From Novosphingobium panipatense (GTDB taxonomy: Bacteria; Pseudomonadota; Alphaproteobacteria; Sphingomonadales; Sphingomonadaceae), in NCBI RefSeq assembly GCF_002149965.1, contig NZ_MSQB01000007.1, positions 1 through 64,000 on the forward strand: a stretch of 64,000 bases of DNA, in the 5' to 3' direction. Shown one piece after another: positions 17,008 to 25,206 of the stretch. The position numbers and the translations under genes were made by a program. Position 1 is the stretch's first letter, and every line of letters starts with the position of its first letter. The notes under the pieces are model-generated. The model saw nothing but the letters and a program-made list of their open reading frames with translations. It did no database searches and had not been told where the DNA came from.

Positions 17008-17601
17008 TCAATCTCCAAGGACCTGCCGGATTCGTTCCTGCAGCGCGGGCAGGACCTCCTCTTCGAACCAGGGATTGCGGCCCATCCACAGGCGGCTGCG
17101 CCAGGCCGGGTGGGGCAGGGGGAACAGGCCCTCCGGCGCATCCTGCCATCGGCGCACCGCCTCGGTAAGGTTGGGTGCGAAGCCGCGCGGGAGATAGCGC
17201 TTCTGGGCATATTGGCCGACCAGCAGGGTCAGGCGGACGCGGGGCAAAGCCCTGCGCAAGGCATCGTGCCAGCGCGGCGCGCACTCCGGCCGAGGGGGCA
17301 GGTCGCCGCCCTTGCCCTTGCCGGGGTAGCAGAAACCCGTGGGCATGTGCGCAACCCGCGACGGATCGTAGAAAGTGCCCACGTCGATCCCGGTCCAGTC
17401 ACGCAGACGGTTGCCGCTGTCGTCGTCGAAGGCCTTGCCGCTGGCGTGGACCTTGCTGCCGGGCGCCTGCCCGATGATCAGCAGCCGCGCTTCCGTGCCC
17501 GCCTGAACCACCGGACGCACGCCATGTTCGAGATCGGGCGCGCAGATCCGGCAGGCGCGGACGGCTTCGAGCAGGCCGGGAAGATCGCTGGGGAGGGACA
17601 T
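17008..17601 (-). CDS. Uracil-DNA-glycosylase-family protein
   Basis: The 197-aa sequence has LIIGQAPGSKVHASGKAFDD and later LPHPAWRSRLWMGRNPWFEE, the two active-site regions of the UDG superfamily branch annotated as 'uracil-DNA glycosylase family protein'. ACRICAPDL near the N-terminus contains two Cys, but I cannot see a full iron-sulphur set. Substrate activity on uracil DNA is not assured. The ATG at 17601 is preceded by an open stretch without homology. Confidence 0.82.
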   Translation of the reverse strand: MSLPSDLPGLLEAVRACRICAPDLEHGVRPVVQAGTEARLLIIGQAPGSKVHASGKAFDDDSGNRLRDWTGIDVGTFYDPSRVAHMPTGFCYPGKGKGGDLPPRPECAPRWHDALRRALPRVRLTLLVGQYAQKRYLPRGFAPNLTEAVRRWQDAPEGLFPLPHPAWRSRLWMGRNPWFEEEVLPALQERIRQVLGD

Positions 17602-17677
17602 CTCTGCTATCGCAGATGGCGCGGCTCCGGCCGGTCTGCAACCGTCTGCCGGATGCGGGAACCATGATGTCATATTC

Positions 17678-17694
17678 TCAACCGATAAGGTTGA
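17678..17694. promoter_or_regulatory. 17-bp palindromic operator candidate, site 1
   Basis: TCAACCGATAAGGTTGA is a perfect TCAACC-N5-GGTTGA palindrome 57 bp upstream of the FAD/NAD(P) gene start. TTGATA at its right edge could be a -35 hexamer with CTAGAT 17 bp downstream, so a bound repressor would overlap the promoter. The same palindrome sits upstream of the TonB receptor (21630-21646). Confidence 0.7.
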
Positions 17695-17751
17695 TAATCT
17701 GGCCCTGCCATCGCTAGATGGAAAATTCCTTTAGGTTACGGAGCTTGCCAT

Positions 17752-19116
17752 TTGAATACCCGGAATGGAAACGGCGCGCTTCCTGTCGCCATCGTCGGTG
17801 CGGGGTTCAGCGGAACCCTGCTGGCGATCAACCTCCTGCGCAACGGCGTGCGCGTCGTCCTGATCGAGCGCAAGGATGCCCAGCTTGCCAAGGGCCTGGC
17901 CTTCGGGACCCGCTGGCCGGAGCATCTGCTGAACGTCCGCGCCGCCAACATGAGCGCTTTCCCGGACGATCAGGCCAATTTCCTGCGCTGGATCGGCCAT
18001 AGCGGCGACGAGCAGGCCAATCGCTTCGTGCCGCGCCTGTCCTACGGCCTCTACTTGCGCGAACTCCTGATCCGCGCGCTGGCGGAAGCCGGGCAGAACG
18101 CGCTGATCGTCAATGCCGAGGCCTGCTCCACCCGTTTCGAGGATGGCCGCGTCGTCGTGGAAATGGCGGACGGCGACGAGATCGAGGCCCGCGCGCTGGT
18201 GCTGGCGCTCGGCAACTTCCCGCCTTCGCCGCATCGGGTGCTCTCCGCCATCCCGGAGGACCGCCGGTTCACCGATCCCTGGCAGCCGGGCACGCTGGAG
18301 CGGATCGAAGAGATCGACCATGTCCTGCTGGTCGGCACCGGCCTGACCGCGGCCGACATGGTGCTCTCGCTCGACAAGGCGGGCTTCAGGGGCCGGATCA
18401 CCGCGCTTTCGCGGCGGGGCCTGAAGCCGCATGCCCATGCCGAGAGCGGCCCTGCGGTGGACTACGTCCCCGCCCCGGAAGAGCGCGGCTCGCACCTCGT
18501 GCGCCGGGTGCGCAATCGCGCTGCGGAGATCGGCTGGCGCGCCGCCGTGGACGAGCTTCGCCCCCATACCCAGAACCTCTGGCGGCGGCATGACGAGGCG
18601 GGACAGCGGCGGTTCCTGCGCCATGCACGCCCCTATTGGGACGTCCACCGGCACCGCCTGGCGCCCGACGTGGCCAGGCGCCTGGCCGAGATCGAGGCGG
18701 AAGGGCGGCTGGAATTCGTCGCGGGCAAGCTGGTCAGTGCCGAACCGACCGAAACCGGCGTCGCGGTGGCCTGGCGCCCGCGCGGCAAGGACGATCTCGT
18801 AAGGCAGGAAGTCTCCCGCACCATCAATTGCACCGGCCCGGAAGGCGACCTGATGCGCAGCGGCGCGCCGCTGGTGAAGGATTTGCTGGCACAGGGCAAA
18901 GTGCGTTCGGACGCGCATCGGCTGGGGCTCGATGTCGATCATCTCGGCCGGGTGCGCGATGCGGAAGGCGCGCCGCAGGATACTCTGTTTGCAGTAGGGC
19001 CGGTCACCAAGGGCGAGGCCTGGGAGATCGTCGCGGTGCCGGATATCCGACGGCAGGTGTGGAACCTTGCGCGCTATCTGGCGGATGCGCATTGGGTTGG
19101 GGGTGAGGGGCTTTAA
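17752..19116 (+). CDS. FAD/NAD(P)-binding protein (YdhS-like)
   Basis: The 454-aa flavoprotein starts at a TTG codon after ACGGAG. It has a Rossmann fold PVAIVGAGFSGTLLAINLL, the family motif LNVRAANMSAFPDDQANFLRW, and a second nucleotide-binding motif HVLLVGTGLTAADMVLSL. It resembles the uncharacterised YdhS/COG4529 oxidoreductases. The substrate is unknown. A 17-bp palindrome shared with the neighbouring TonB receptor gene suggests joint regulation, perhaps in uptake and oxidation of one nutrient. A hairpin with a T-run at 19278 may terminate it. Confidence 0.82.
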   Translation: MNTRNGNGALPVAIVGAGFSGTLLAINLLRNGVRVVLIERKDAQLAKGLAFGTRWPEHLLNVRAANMSAFPDDQANFLRWIGHSGDEQANRFVPRLSYGLYLRELLIRALAEAGQNALIVNAEACSTRFEDGRVVVEMADGDEIEARALVLALGNFPPSPHRVLSAIPEDRRFTDPWQPGTLERIEEIDHVLLVGTGLTAADMVLSLDKAGFRGRITALSRRGLKPHAHAESGPAVDYVPAPEERGSHLVRRVRNRAAEIGWRAAVDELRPHTQNLWRRHDEAGQRRFLRHARPYWDVHRHRLAPDVARRLAEIEAEGRLEFVAGKLVSAEPTETGVAVAWRPRGKDDLVRQEVSRTINCTGPEGDLMRSGAPLVKDLLAQGKVRSDAHRLGLDVDHLGRVRDAEGAPQDTLFAVGPVTKGEAWEIVAVPDIRRQVWNLARYLADAHWVGGEGL

Positions 19117-19310
19117 GGAAGAGAAGACCCGGGGGATGATCCCCCGGACCCTCGGAATGTCTACCTTGCGCGCGACCTAGCCGTTGTGCGCTCCCTGCGG
19201 CGCAGCCATTAAGTCTCCCGACGTTGCCATGAGCGCTCTACGGAGCCGGTCCGCGTGAACTAGACGGTAATGGGGGTGCAGGGGGTGTTGACCCCCTGCT
19301 TTTCCCTTTT
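19117..19310. repeat. 195-bp dispersed repeat, copy A
   Basis: This stretch is about 80 percent alike by eye to 22991-23187. Shared landmarks are GGGGGATGATCCCCC, ACCCTCGGAATGTC, GCGGCGCAGCCATTA, GTCTCCCGACG and the terminal GGGTGCAGGGGGTGTTGACC. Each copy lies directly after the stop of a minus-strand gene, here the TonB receptor. On the minus strand both copies stay open in one frame ending MATSGDLMAAPQGAHNG or MAASGDVMAAPQGALNR. No ribosome site is seen. Confidence 0.85.
19278..19303 (+). terminator. Rho-independent-type terminator inside repeat copy A
   Basis: GCAGGGGG, a TGTTGA loop and CCCCCTGC are followed by TTTTCC on the plus strand. It would end transcripts from the FAD/NAD(P) gene. 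The identical hairpin occurs at 23153-23178 in repeat copy B. Confidence 0.7.
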
Positions 19311-19312
19311 CC

Positions 19313-21598
19313 TCAGAAGTCCTTGCGCAACATGATCCCCGCATAGCGCTTGTCGTCACGCGGCACGTAGCGGACGATCCCGGCGAGGGTGCCGTTGGCG
19401 AGGAAGTTGGAGTAGCTCTGGTTCGTGATGTTCTTCACGAAGCCGCGCAGCTGCCAGTCGCCTGTCGTGCCGATCAGGGCCACGCTGGCGTTCCAGATAT
19501 AGTAGCCTGGCTGAATCGTGCCCGGCGTCTGGGCCAGCTGGTACTGCGTGCGGCTCTTGAGCGTGAAGTCCGACTGCACTTCGAGGTCGAGCGAATCCGA
19601 CAGCGCGAAGCGGTAGGCGGCGTTGCTATAGAGCTTCCACTTCGGCGCGAAGGGCAGGACCTGCCCGTTGATGTCGCAGCTGGCCGGAGCGCCGGGGGGG
19701 CAGATGAAGTTCAGCACCTTGGCGTCGGTATAGGCCACCGAGGTATCGAGCGAGAGGCCCGGGATCGGGCGCAGGCCGAAGTCCAGTTCCACGCCCTTGG
19801 TCTGCACGGTGCCGGCGTTGATCAGGCGGGTGACCTGCGCGCCGCCGACCACGTCGTTGTAGTTGGCCTGATAGTTGTGGAACTTGGTCGAGTAGACCGC
19901 CAGCGCATAGGTGATCTGGCTGCCCAGCGCCGAGCCCTTCACGCCGCCTTCGAACGAGTCCGAGGTTTCCGGCTTCAGCGCGATCTCGTCCAGCGGCGTC
20001 GTGGCATTCAGCGAGCGCATGTTGAAGTAGGCGTTGTAGGCCGGACCCTTGTAGCCGCGCGAATAGGTGAAATAGGCCTGGTTGTTGGCGGCGAAATCGA
20101 GCTGGAGGCCGCCGCGATAGGAATCGCCGCGCGTCGAGGTGGAGCCTGCCGAATTGTGGTAGGCGCGGATGCCGGCCACGTCGAGTGCGGTGGCGCCCGA
20201 GTTCGTCGGGTCGTTGCTCGACGTGCGGACGTGGTAGTAGCTGAGGTCGTCCCATGTCGAGCGATAGCCCGCGATGGCGCGCAGCCAGGGGGTGAAGTTG
20301 ATGTTGGCTTCACCGAACAGCGCGTAGTTGTCGCTCTTCACGCCGTAGTTCGCCACGCCCGTCACCGTGTTCTCCGCACCGGAAATCAGGCGCGTGAGCG
20401 AGCGGGTGTAGACCTCGTCGGTCTTGGCGTGGAGGTAATAGGCCCCGACGACATAGTCGATGAGCTTGCCCTTGGGCGAGGTCAGGCGCAGTTCCTGCGA
20501 GAACTGGCTGTTATCGACCGTGCCGCGATCGTCGCCTTCTGGGAACGTCGCGGAAAGCTCGGACAGGGCGTCGTAGTCCTGGTGCTGGCGGTTCTTCCAC
20601 TCACGGTAGGCGGTGATCGAGGTGACGGTGTAGTCGCCAAGGCCCCACTCGGCGGTCAGCGAGCCGCCGTAGTTCTTGTCGCGCACGTCGGTGTCGAAGT
20701 CAGTGCTGACCTTGCGGTTTTCCGGGCCTGCGGTGATGCCTTGGCCGGTCAGGAAGGCTGCGAGCGCCGGGGACGCGGTGATGGCGCCTGTCGGATACTG
20801 GATCTGGTTGGTGTTCGCGTAGACGCCGCTCGGCGTGGTATCGTGCGAGTAGAGGTAGTCGCCCGCCAGCGTGAGCTTGAGGTTGTCGACCGGCGTTGCC
20901 TCGATCTTGGCGCGGGCGCCGTAGCGCTCGTAGCCGTTCACGTCATTGCCGGTGGCGACATTGTGCACGTTGCCGTCATAGTTGGCATAGAGGCCGTCGA
21001 TCCGGGCCGCGACATTGGGCGCGATGCCGCCGGTGACGCCCGCTTTGATGCGGTATTCCTCGTCCGTGGTGGCGCTGCCTTCGGCATAGGCATGAAATTC
21101 CTGCGAAGGCGCTGCGGTGACGACGCTGATGACGCCGGCCGAGGCATTCTTGCCGAACAGCGTGCCCTGCGGGCCGCGCAGCACTTCGATGCGCGAAACT
21201 TCGCCCACGTCGAGCGTGGCTTGGCCGGGGCGGGTCAGGACGACGCCGTCGAGCACGGTGGAAACCGAGGATTCGACGCCCGGCGAGGTGCTGATTGTGC
21301 CGACGCCGCGGATGAAGACGGTGCGGTCCTTGTTGGAGGCGCCGTTGCGGAAATCGACCGAAGGCACGGTGGCGCTGAGGTCCTGAAGGTTGTGGATCGC
21401 GCGGTCGTTCAGCGATTCGCCGCTGACGGCGGTGATGGCGATGGGCACCTGCTGGAGCGATTCGTCGCGGTAGCGCGCGGTCACGACGATCTCGCCCGAA
21501 CCGGAGTCCGGGGCTTCGTCAGCATAAGCGGTTGCCGGGAAAATGACCGCGGAAGCCAGCAGCAGGGTGCGGGCGGCGCGGAGCGGGGTCATGGTCAT
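19313..21598 (-). CDS. TonB-dependent outer-membrane receptor
   Basis: The 761-aa protein has a signal peptide with likely cleavage after TAYA (residue 26). A TonB box-like SGEIVVTARYRDESLQQVPI and a plug domain (IHNLQDLSATVPSVDF, GRPQGTLFGKN-type LRGPQGTLFGKNASAGVI) follow. The large beta-barrel ends in a terminal Phe (LRKDF). It imports a scarce ligand across the outer membrane using TonB energy. The ligand is not evident. Sphingomonad receptors of this class often take up plant compounds or organic substrates. It lies after an MFS permease gene and has its own palindromic operator candidate at 21630. Confidence 0.93.
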   Translation of the reverse strand: MTMTPLRAARTLLLASAVIFPATAYADEAPDSGSGEIVVTARYRDESLQQVPIAITAVSGESLNDRAIHNLQDLSATVPSVDFRNGASNKDRTVFIRGVGTISTSPGVESSVSTVLDGVVLTRPGQATLDVGEVSRIEVLRGPQGTLFGKNASAGVISVVTAAPSQEFHAYAEGSATTDEEYRIKAGVTGGIAPNVAARIDGLYANYDGNVHNVATGNDVNGYERYGARAKIEATPVDNLKLTLAGDYLYSHDTTPSGVYANTNQIQYPTGAITASPALAAFLTGQGITAGPENRKVSTDFDTDVRDKNYGGSLTAEWGLGDYTVTSITAYREWKNRQHQDYDALSELSATFPEGDDRGTVDNSQFSQELRLTSPKGKLIDYVVGAYYLHAKTDEVYTRSLTRLISGAENTVTGVANYGVKSDNYALFGEANINFTPWLRAIAGYRSTWDDLSYYHVRTSSNDPTNSGATALDVAGIRAYHNSAGSTSTRGDSYRGGLQLDFAANNQAYFTYSRGYKGPAYNAYFNMRSLNATTPLDEIALKPETSDSFEGGVKGSALGSQITYALAVYSTKFHNYQANYNDVVGGAQVTRLINAGTVQTKGVELDFGLRPIPGLSLDTSVAYTDAKVLNFICPPGAPASCDINGQVLPFAPKWKLYSNAAYRFALSDSLDLEVQSDFTLKSRTQYQLAQTPGTIQPGYYIWNASVALIGTTGDWQLRGFVKNITNQSYSNFLANGTLAGIVRYVPRDDKRYAGIMLRKDF

Positions 21599-21629
21599 TA
21601 AGGTCTCCCTGAATCGCGCCGGACAATAC

Positions 21630-21646
21630 TCAACCGTTTAGGTTGA
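21630..21646. promoter_or_regulatory. 17-bp palindromic operator candidate, site 2
   Basis: TCAACCGTTTAGGTTGA repeats the TCAACC-N5-GGTTGA palindrome seen at 17678, with the same spacing. It lies 32 bp upstream of the TonB receptor ATG and 26 bp after the MFS stop, so it probably controls the receptor separately from the permease. Confidence 0.7.
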
Positions 21647-21671
21647 GAAAGATAGTTTTCCTTTAGTCGCC

Positions 21672-22907
21672 CTATGCGCGGGATGAATCGGCGTCCTCTG
21701 CCGGGACGATTTTGGGCATGGTAAGCTGGATCCAGCCGAGTGCCAGCAGGTAGGAAACCGCCGCGAAGGCGAACAGCGGGCCATAGCCGAGCCCCGCCGC
21801 GAGCACGAGACCGGCGATCTTGCTGATCGCCGTGCCGCCCAGATTGCCGCAGAACGCGCCGAAGCCGGTCACGCGGCCCACCTTGTGGCGCGGCGTCACG
21901 TCGGCGATCAGGCCGAACAGGTTGGTTGAGAAACCCTGATGCCCCGCGAGTGTCAGCGCCATCAGGGCGACGGCGGGCCAGTAACCCTCGACATGGAGCG
22001 CCAGCGGTACCGGCACCACGCAGAGCGCGGAGATCAGCATCAGCGTCTTGCGCGTGCGATTGGCGCTCCACCCGCTCGACAGCAGGCGGTTGGCGGCGAA
22101 ACCGGAGATCAGTGAACCCGCCGCCGAACCGCAATAGGCCAGCGCCAGCGGCGGGCCGAGCTCGGTGCCGGAAAGGCCGAACTGCCGGTTGAAGTAGTCC
22201 GGCATCCAGAACAGCATGAGCCACCAGGTCGCGTCCGACAGGACTTTGGCCAGCGCGATCGTCCAGGTGCCGCCTTCCTTGAGGAACAGTTTGTCGCCGG
22301 AAATGAGGTTGCCCGAACCCGCAGGCTGGCGGTCGCCGAAGTCCACCCCGCGCGAGGCGGCTAGCCAGGCCATGACCCAGATGAGCCCAACCGCGCCCGC
22401 CAGCACGAAAGCCGCGCGCCAGCCCCAGACCGCCGCCACCAGCGGGATCCCCAGCGGGGCCAGGATCGCGCCCAGGCTGTTCATCGCGTTCGAAAGCCCG
22501 AACCCCAGCGAGCGCAAGTTCGGCGGAAAGATCGTCGCGATGGTCTTCACGCCCGCCGGCGTGCCCATCGATTCCGTGGCGCCCAGGCCGATGCGGCAAA
22601 GCACGAACTGGCTGAACGTATGCGCCCAGCCATGCGTCATCGCCGCCAGCGACCAGGCCGCCACGCCCGCCGCATTGGCCCACTTCGCGCCTAGCCGGTC
22701 GACGATCCAGCCCGCCGCGAGGAAGCCGAAGGCCGCGCCCGCCTGGAACCAGGCGGCCAAGGTGCCGTAGTCGTCGTCGCTCCAGCCGAGATCGGCCGCG
22801 ATCGTCGGCTTCAGCACCGAGATGATCTGGCGATCGACGAGATTGAGCACGCCCGCCGTCAGGGCGAGAGCGAAAAGCAGCCAGCGGCGGCGCGGGGAAA
22901 GGATCAT
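21672..22907 (-). CDS. MFS transporter, anion:cation symporter (hexuronate-like) group
   Basis: The 411-aa permease has 12 predicted membrane segments. Features of the ACS/ExuT-like group include VLNLVDRQIISVLKPTIAADL, GWIVDRLGAKWANA, and RIGLGATESMGTPAGVKTIA. Relatives import hexuronates, galactonate or other organic acids by proton symport. It precedes the TonB receptor, so the pair could move one substrate across both membranes. The exact substrate is not readable. Confidence 0.85.
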   Translation of the reverse strand: MILSPRRRWLLFALALTAGVLNLVDRQIISVLKPTIAADLGWSDDDYGTLAAWFQAGAAFGFLAAGWIVDRLGAKWANAAGVAAWSLAAMTHGWAHTFSQFVLCRIGLGATESMGTPAGVKTIATIFPPNLRSLGFGLSNAMNSLGAILAPLGIPLVAAVWGWRAAFVLAGAVGLIWVMAWLAASRGVDFGDRQPAGSGNLISGDKLFLKEGGTWTIALAKVLSDATWWLMLFWMPDYFNRQFGLSGTELGPPLALAYCGSAAGSLISGFAANRLLSSGWSANRTRKTLMLISALCVVPVPLALHVEGYWPAVALMALTLAGHQGFSTNLFGLIADVTPRHKVGRVTGFGAFCGNLGGTAISKIAGLVLAAGLGYGPLFAFAAVSYLLALGWIQLTMPKIVPAEDADSSRA

Positions 22908-22990
22908 GCGCGGCGCTTCCTGGACTTGGAGAATTTCTGCATCGCGGATCGTCTAGCGATGGTGGGGGGCAGGGGCGAACAAGAAATTCT

Positions 22991-23187
22991 AGGGAGAAAA
23001 GTCCTGGGGGATGATCCCCCAGACCCTCGGAATGTCGACCTTAGGCGCTACTTATCGGTTCAGCGCTCCTTGCGGCGCAGCCATTACGTCTCCCGACGCC
23101 GCCATGGGCGCACGACGCGGTTGGCCCGCCTGACCTAGACGGTAATGGGGGTGCAGGGGGTGTTGACCCCCTGCTTTTCCCTTGTCC
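22991..23187. repeat. 195-bp dispersed repeat, copy B
   Basis: This is the second copy of the element at 19117-19310, in the same orientation. It lies directly downstream of the LLM monooxygenase stop codon (23192), as copy A does for the TonB receptor. It contains CTGGGGGATGATCCCCCAG and the GCAGGGGG/CCCCCTGC hairpin with a T-run at 23153-23178. Differences from copy A are scattered point changes and a few small indels. Confidence 0.85.
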
Positions 23188-23191
23188 TTAC

Positions 23192-24259
23192 TTAAAGCGC
23201 CAGCGGCCCGTGATCGATCCGGGGCAGCACATGCCGCGCGAAGAGGTCGGCCTCGGCGGCGTGCGGATAGCCGGAGAGGATGAAGGCATCGATCCCGGCC
23301 TCTCGATAGGCCTGCAATTTCGCCAGGACCTGATCGGGGTCGCCGACGATCGCTGCGCCGCATCCCGAGCGGGCGCGGCCGATGCCGGTCCAGAGGTTGT
23401 CCTCGGCATAGCCGTCGTCGCTGGCGGTTTCGCGCAGGGCGGCCTGTGCCTGTACGCCCACCGACTGCGAGTCGAGCGAGCGTGCGCGGATCGCCGCGCC
23501 TTCTGCCGCGTCGAGGCGCGAGAGCAGGCGGTTGGCGGCGAGGCGCGCATCGGCCTCGGTCTCGCGCACGATGACGTGGACGCGGTAGCCGAAGCGTAGG
23601 GTGCGGCCGTACTTCGCGGCGCGGGCGCGCATGTCGGCGATGGTTTCCTTCACCGCCTCCATCCGGTCCGGCCACATCAGGTAGACGTCGCAGCCCTTGG
23701 CGGCCACTTCGCGGGCAGGCTCGGAGAGGCCGCCGAAATAGAGCGGCGGGCACTTGGAGCCCGGCGCGATCATGCGCGGGGCGTCGAGCTTGAGGTTCCA
23801 GAAGCGGCCCTGATGGTCGAGCGACTGGCCCGAGAGAAGGGTGCGCAGGATCTCGATGGCCTCAGTCGTGCGCTCGTAGCGGGCGCCGCCGTCGAGGGTT
23901 TCGCCCGGCATCTCGCTGGAGATGATGTTTATGTTGAGACGGCCGCCGAGAATCTGATCGATGGTGGCGATCTGGCGGGCGAGCTGCGCGGGCCACATCT
24001 CGCCGATGCGCACGGCCATCAGCAGCTTGATGCGGCGGACCTGGGTGGCGATGGCGGCGGCGAAGGCGGTGGTGTCGATGCCGAGCGCATAGCCCGAGGG
24101 CAACAGCACGTTGTCGAAGCCGCCTTCCTCCGCCGTCGTCACGATGTTGCGGCAGTGCTCCCAGCTGGAGCGCAGCATCGGGTCCGGCTGGCCGAGGAAT
24201 TCATAGTCATCGTCGCAGAGCGCCGAAAACCAGCTGATCTCGCAAGGATCGCGTGTCAC
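23192..24259 (-). CDS. LLM-class flavin-dependent monooxygenase (alkanesulfonate-monooxygenase-like)
   Basis: The 355-aa TIM-barrel protein resembles SsuD/NtaA-type FMN-dependent monooxygenases: FDNVLLPSGYALGIDTTAFA, INIISSEMPGETLDGG, RYERTTEAIEILRTLL and APGSKCPPLYFGGLSEPA. Such enzymes use reduced FMN and oxygen to desulfonate alkanesulfonates or oxidise other small molecules. The GTG start overlaps the stop of the aldo/keto reductase gene (GTGA), which indicates translational coupling. No flavin reductase gene is adjacent. Confidence 0.88.
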   Translation of the reverse strand: MTRDPCEISWFSALCDDDYEFLGQPDPMLRSSWEHCRNIVTTAEEGGFDNVLLPSGYALGIDTTAFAAAIATQVRRIKLLMAVRIGEMWPAQLARQIATIDQILGGRLNINIISSEMPGETLDGGARYERTTEAIEILRTLLSGQSLDHQGRFWNLKLDAPRMIAPGSKCPPLYFGGLSEPAREVAAKGCDVYLMWPDRMEAVKETIADMRARAAKYGRTLRFGYRVHVIVRETEADARLAANRLLSRLDAAEGAAIRARSLDSQSVGVQAQAALRETASDDGYAEDNLWTGIGRARSGCGAAIVGDPDQVLAKLQAYREAGIDAFILSGYPHAAEADLFARHVLPRIDHGPLAL

Positions 24260-25176
24260 GGCAGGCGTGCTCCCATCGAGGCTTCGAGCACGGCATACCA
24301 TTCGGCGGCCGTCCATTCGACCTTCAGGGCATCGCGAGAGGCGAGGATGCGCTCGGGCGTCTGCGAACCGACGATGGGGATCGCGCGCGAGGGATGGGCC
24401 ATGATCCACGACAGCGCCGCAGCGGCAGCATCGGTGCCGTAGCGCGCGCCCTGCGCAGCGACCAGCTTCGCCACCGGGTCTTCCGAACCCGCAGCCAGAC
24501 GTCCACCACCGAGCGGCGACCATGCGAGCACGGCTACGTTGCGGGCCATCGCCTGGTCCAGCGTGCCGTCATAGAGCGGCGCATAGCGCGCGGCCGAGAA
24601 TTCCGGCTGGGTGGAGACGATGGGGAAGGGCAGGTAGGCCTGGAGCGCTTCGAATTCGGCGGGGCTGTAGTTGGACACGCCGATCGCCTTGACCTTGCCG
24701 CTCTCGACCATGGCGGCGAGGGTTTCCGCCACGTCGCGCGGGTGGGCGAGGAAGTCGCGGCGGTGGATCTGGTAGAGTTCGACCGAGGGCAGGCCAAGGC
24801 GTTCGAGCGAGGCTGCGAGCGCCTTGTTCAGGTAGTCCGGGCTGGAGTCGTAGGGAATGCCCAGCACGATGCCGCCCTTGGTGGCGATGGTCATGCGGTC
24901 GCGCAGGTCCGGGCGGGCAGCGAGCGCCTTGCCCAGCAGCAGCTCCGCGCCGCCGAAGCCGAGCGCGGCGTCGCAGCCGTAGATGTCGGCGGTGTCGAAC
25001 AGGGTGATCCCCGCTTCAAGCGCCGCTTCGATGCGGACGACGATGGCGCCGATATCGTCGTTGCCGTCGGGTCGGGCGAGCCGCCACATGCCCCAGGCAA
25101 TCGGAAAAACGGAAATTCCGCTCTTGCCGAGCGGGACGGGTTGGGCCGATAGGCGCAGCGTCGTTGGGGAGGTCAT
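24256..25176 (-). CDS. Aldo/keto reductase
   Basis: The 306-aa sequence has the AKR pattern: VPLGKSGISVFPIAWGMW, LFDTADIYG (catalytic Asp and Tyr), TIATKGG (Lys), YQIHRRDF (His region), IGVSNYSP, and IPIVGSQTPERI at the NADPH site. It reduces an aldehyde or ketone. It resembles the YdhF-type subgroup. It precedes the LLM monooxygenase with overlapping stop and start, and diverges from a Gfo/Idh gene with only 30 bp between the start codons. An ATG at 25188 is an alternative start. Confidence 0.88.
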   Translation of the reverse strand: MTSPTTLRLSAQPVPLGKSGISVFPIAWGMWRLARPDGNDDIGAIVVRIEAALEAGITLFDTADIYGCDAALGFGGAELLLGKALAARPDLRDRMTIATKGGIVLGIPYDSSPDYLNKALAASLERLGLPSVELYQIHRRDFLAHPRDVAETLAAMVESGKVKAIGVSNYSPAEFEALQAYLPFPIVSTQPEFSAARYAPLYDGTLDQAMARNVAVLAWSPLGGGRLAAGSEDPVAKLVAAQGARYGTDAAAAALSWIMAHPSRAIPIVGSQTPERILASRDALKVEWTAAEWYAVLEASMGARLP

Positions 25177-25206
25177 GGACCGCCACATGACACATGGAGT
25201 CGTGAA

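Noticed and set aside
19177..19359. 60-aa frame crossing repeat copy A and the TonB receptor 3' end
   Set aside because: No ribosome site is visible and the frame is shared with the repeat itself; it is treated as a repeat property rather than a gene.
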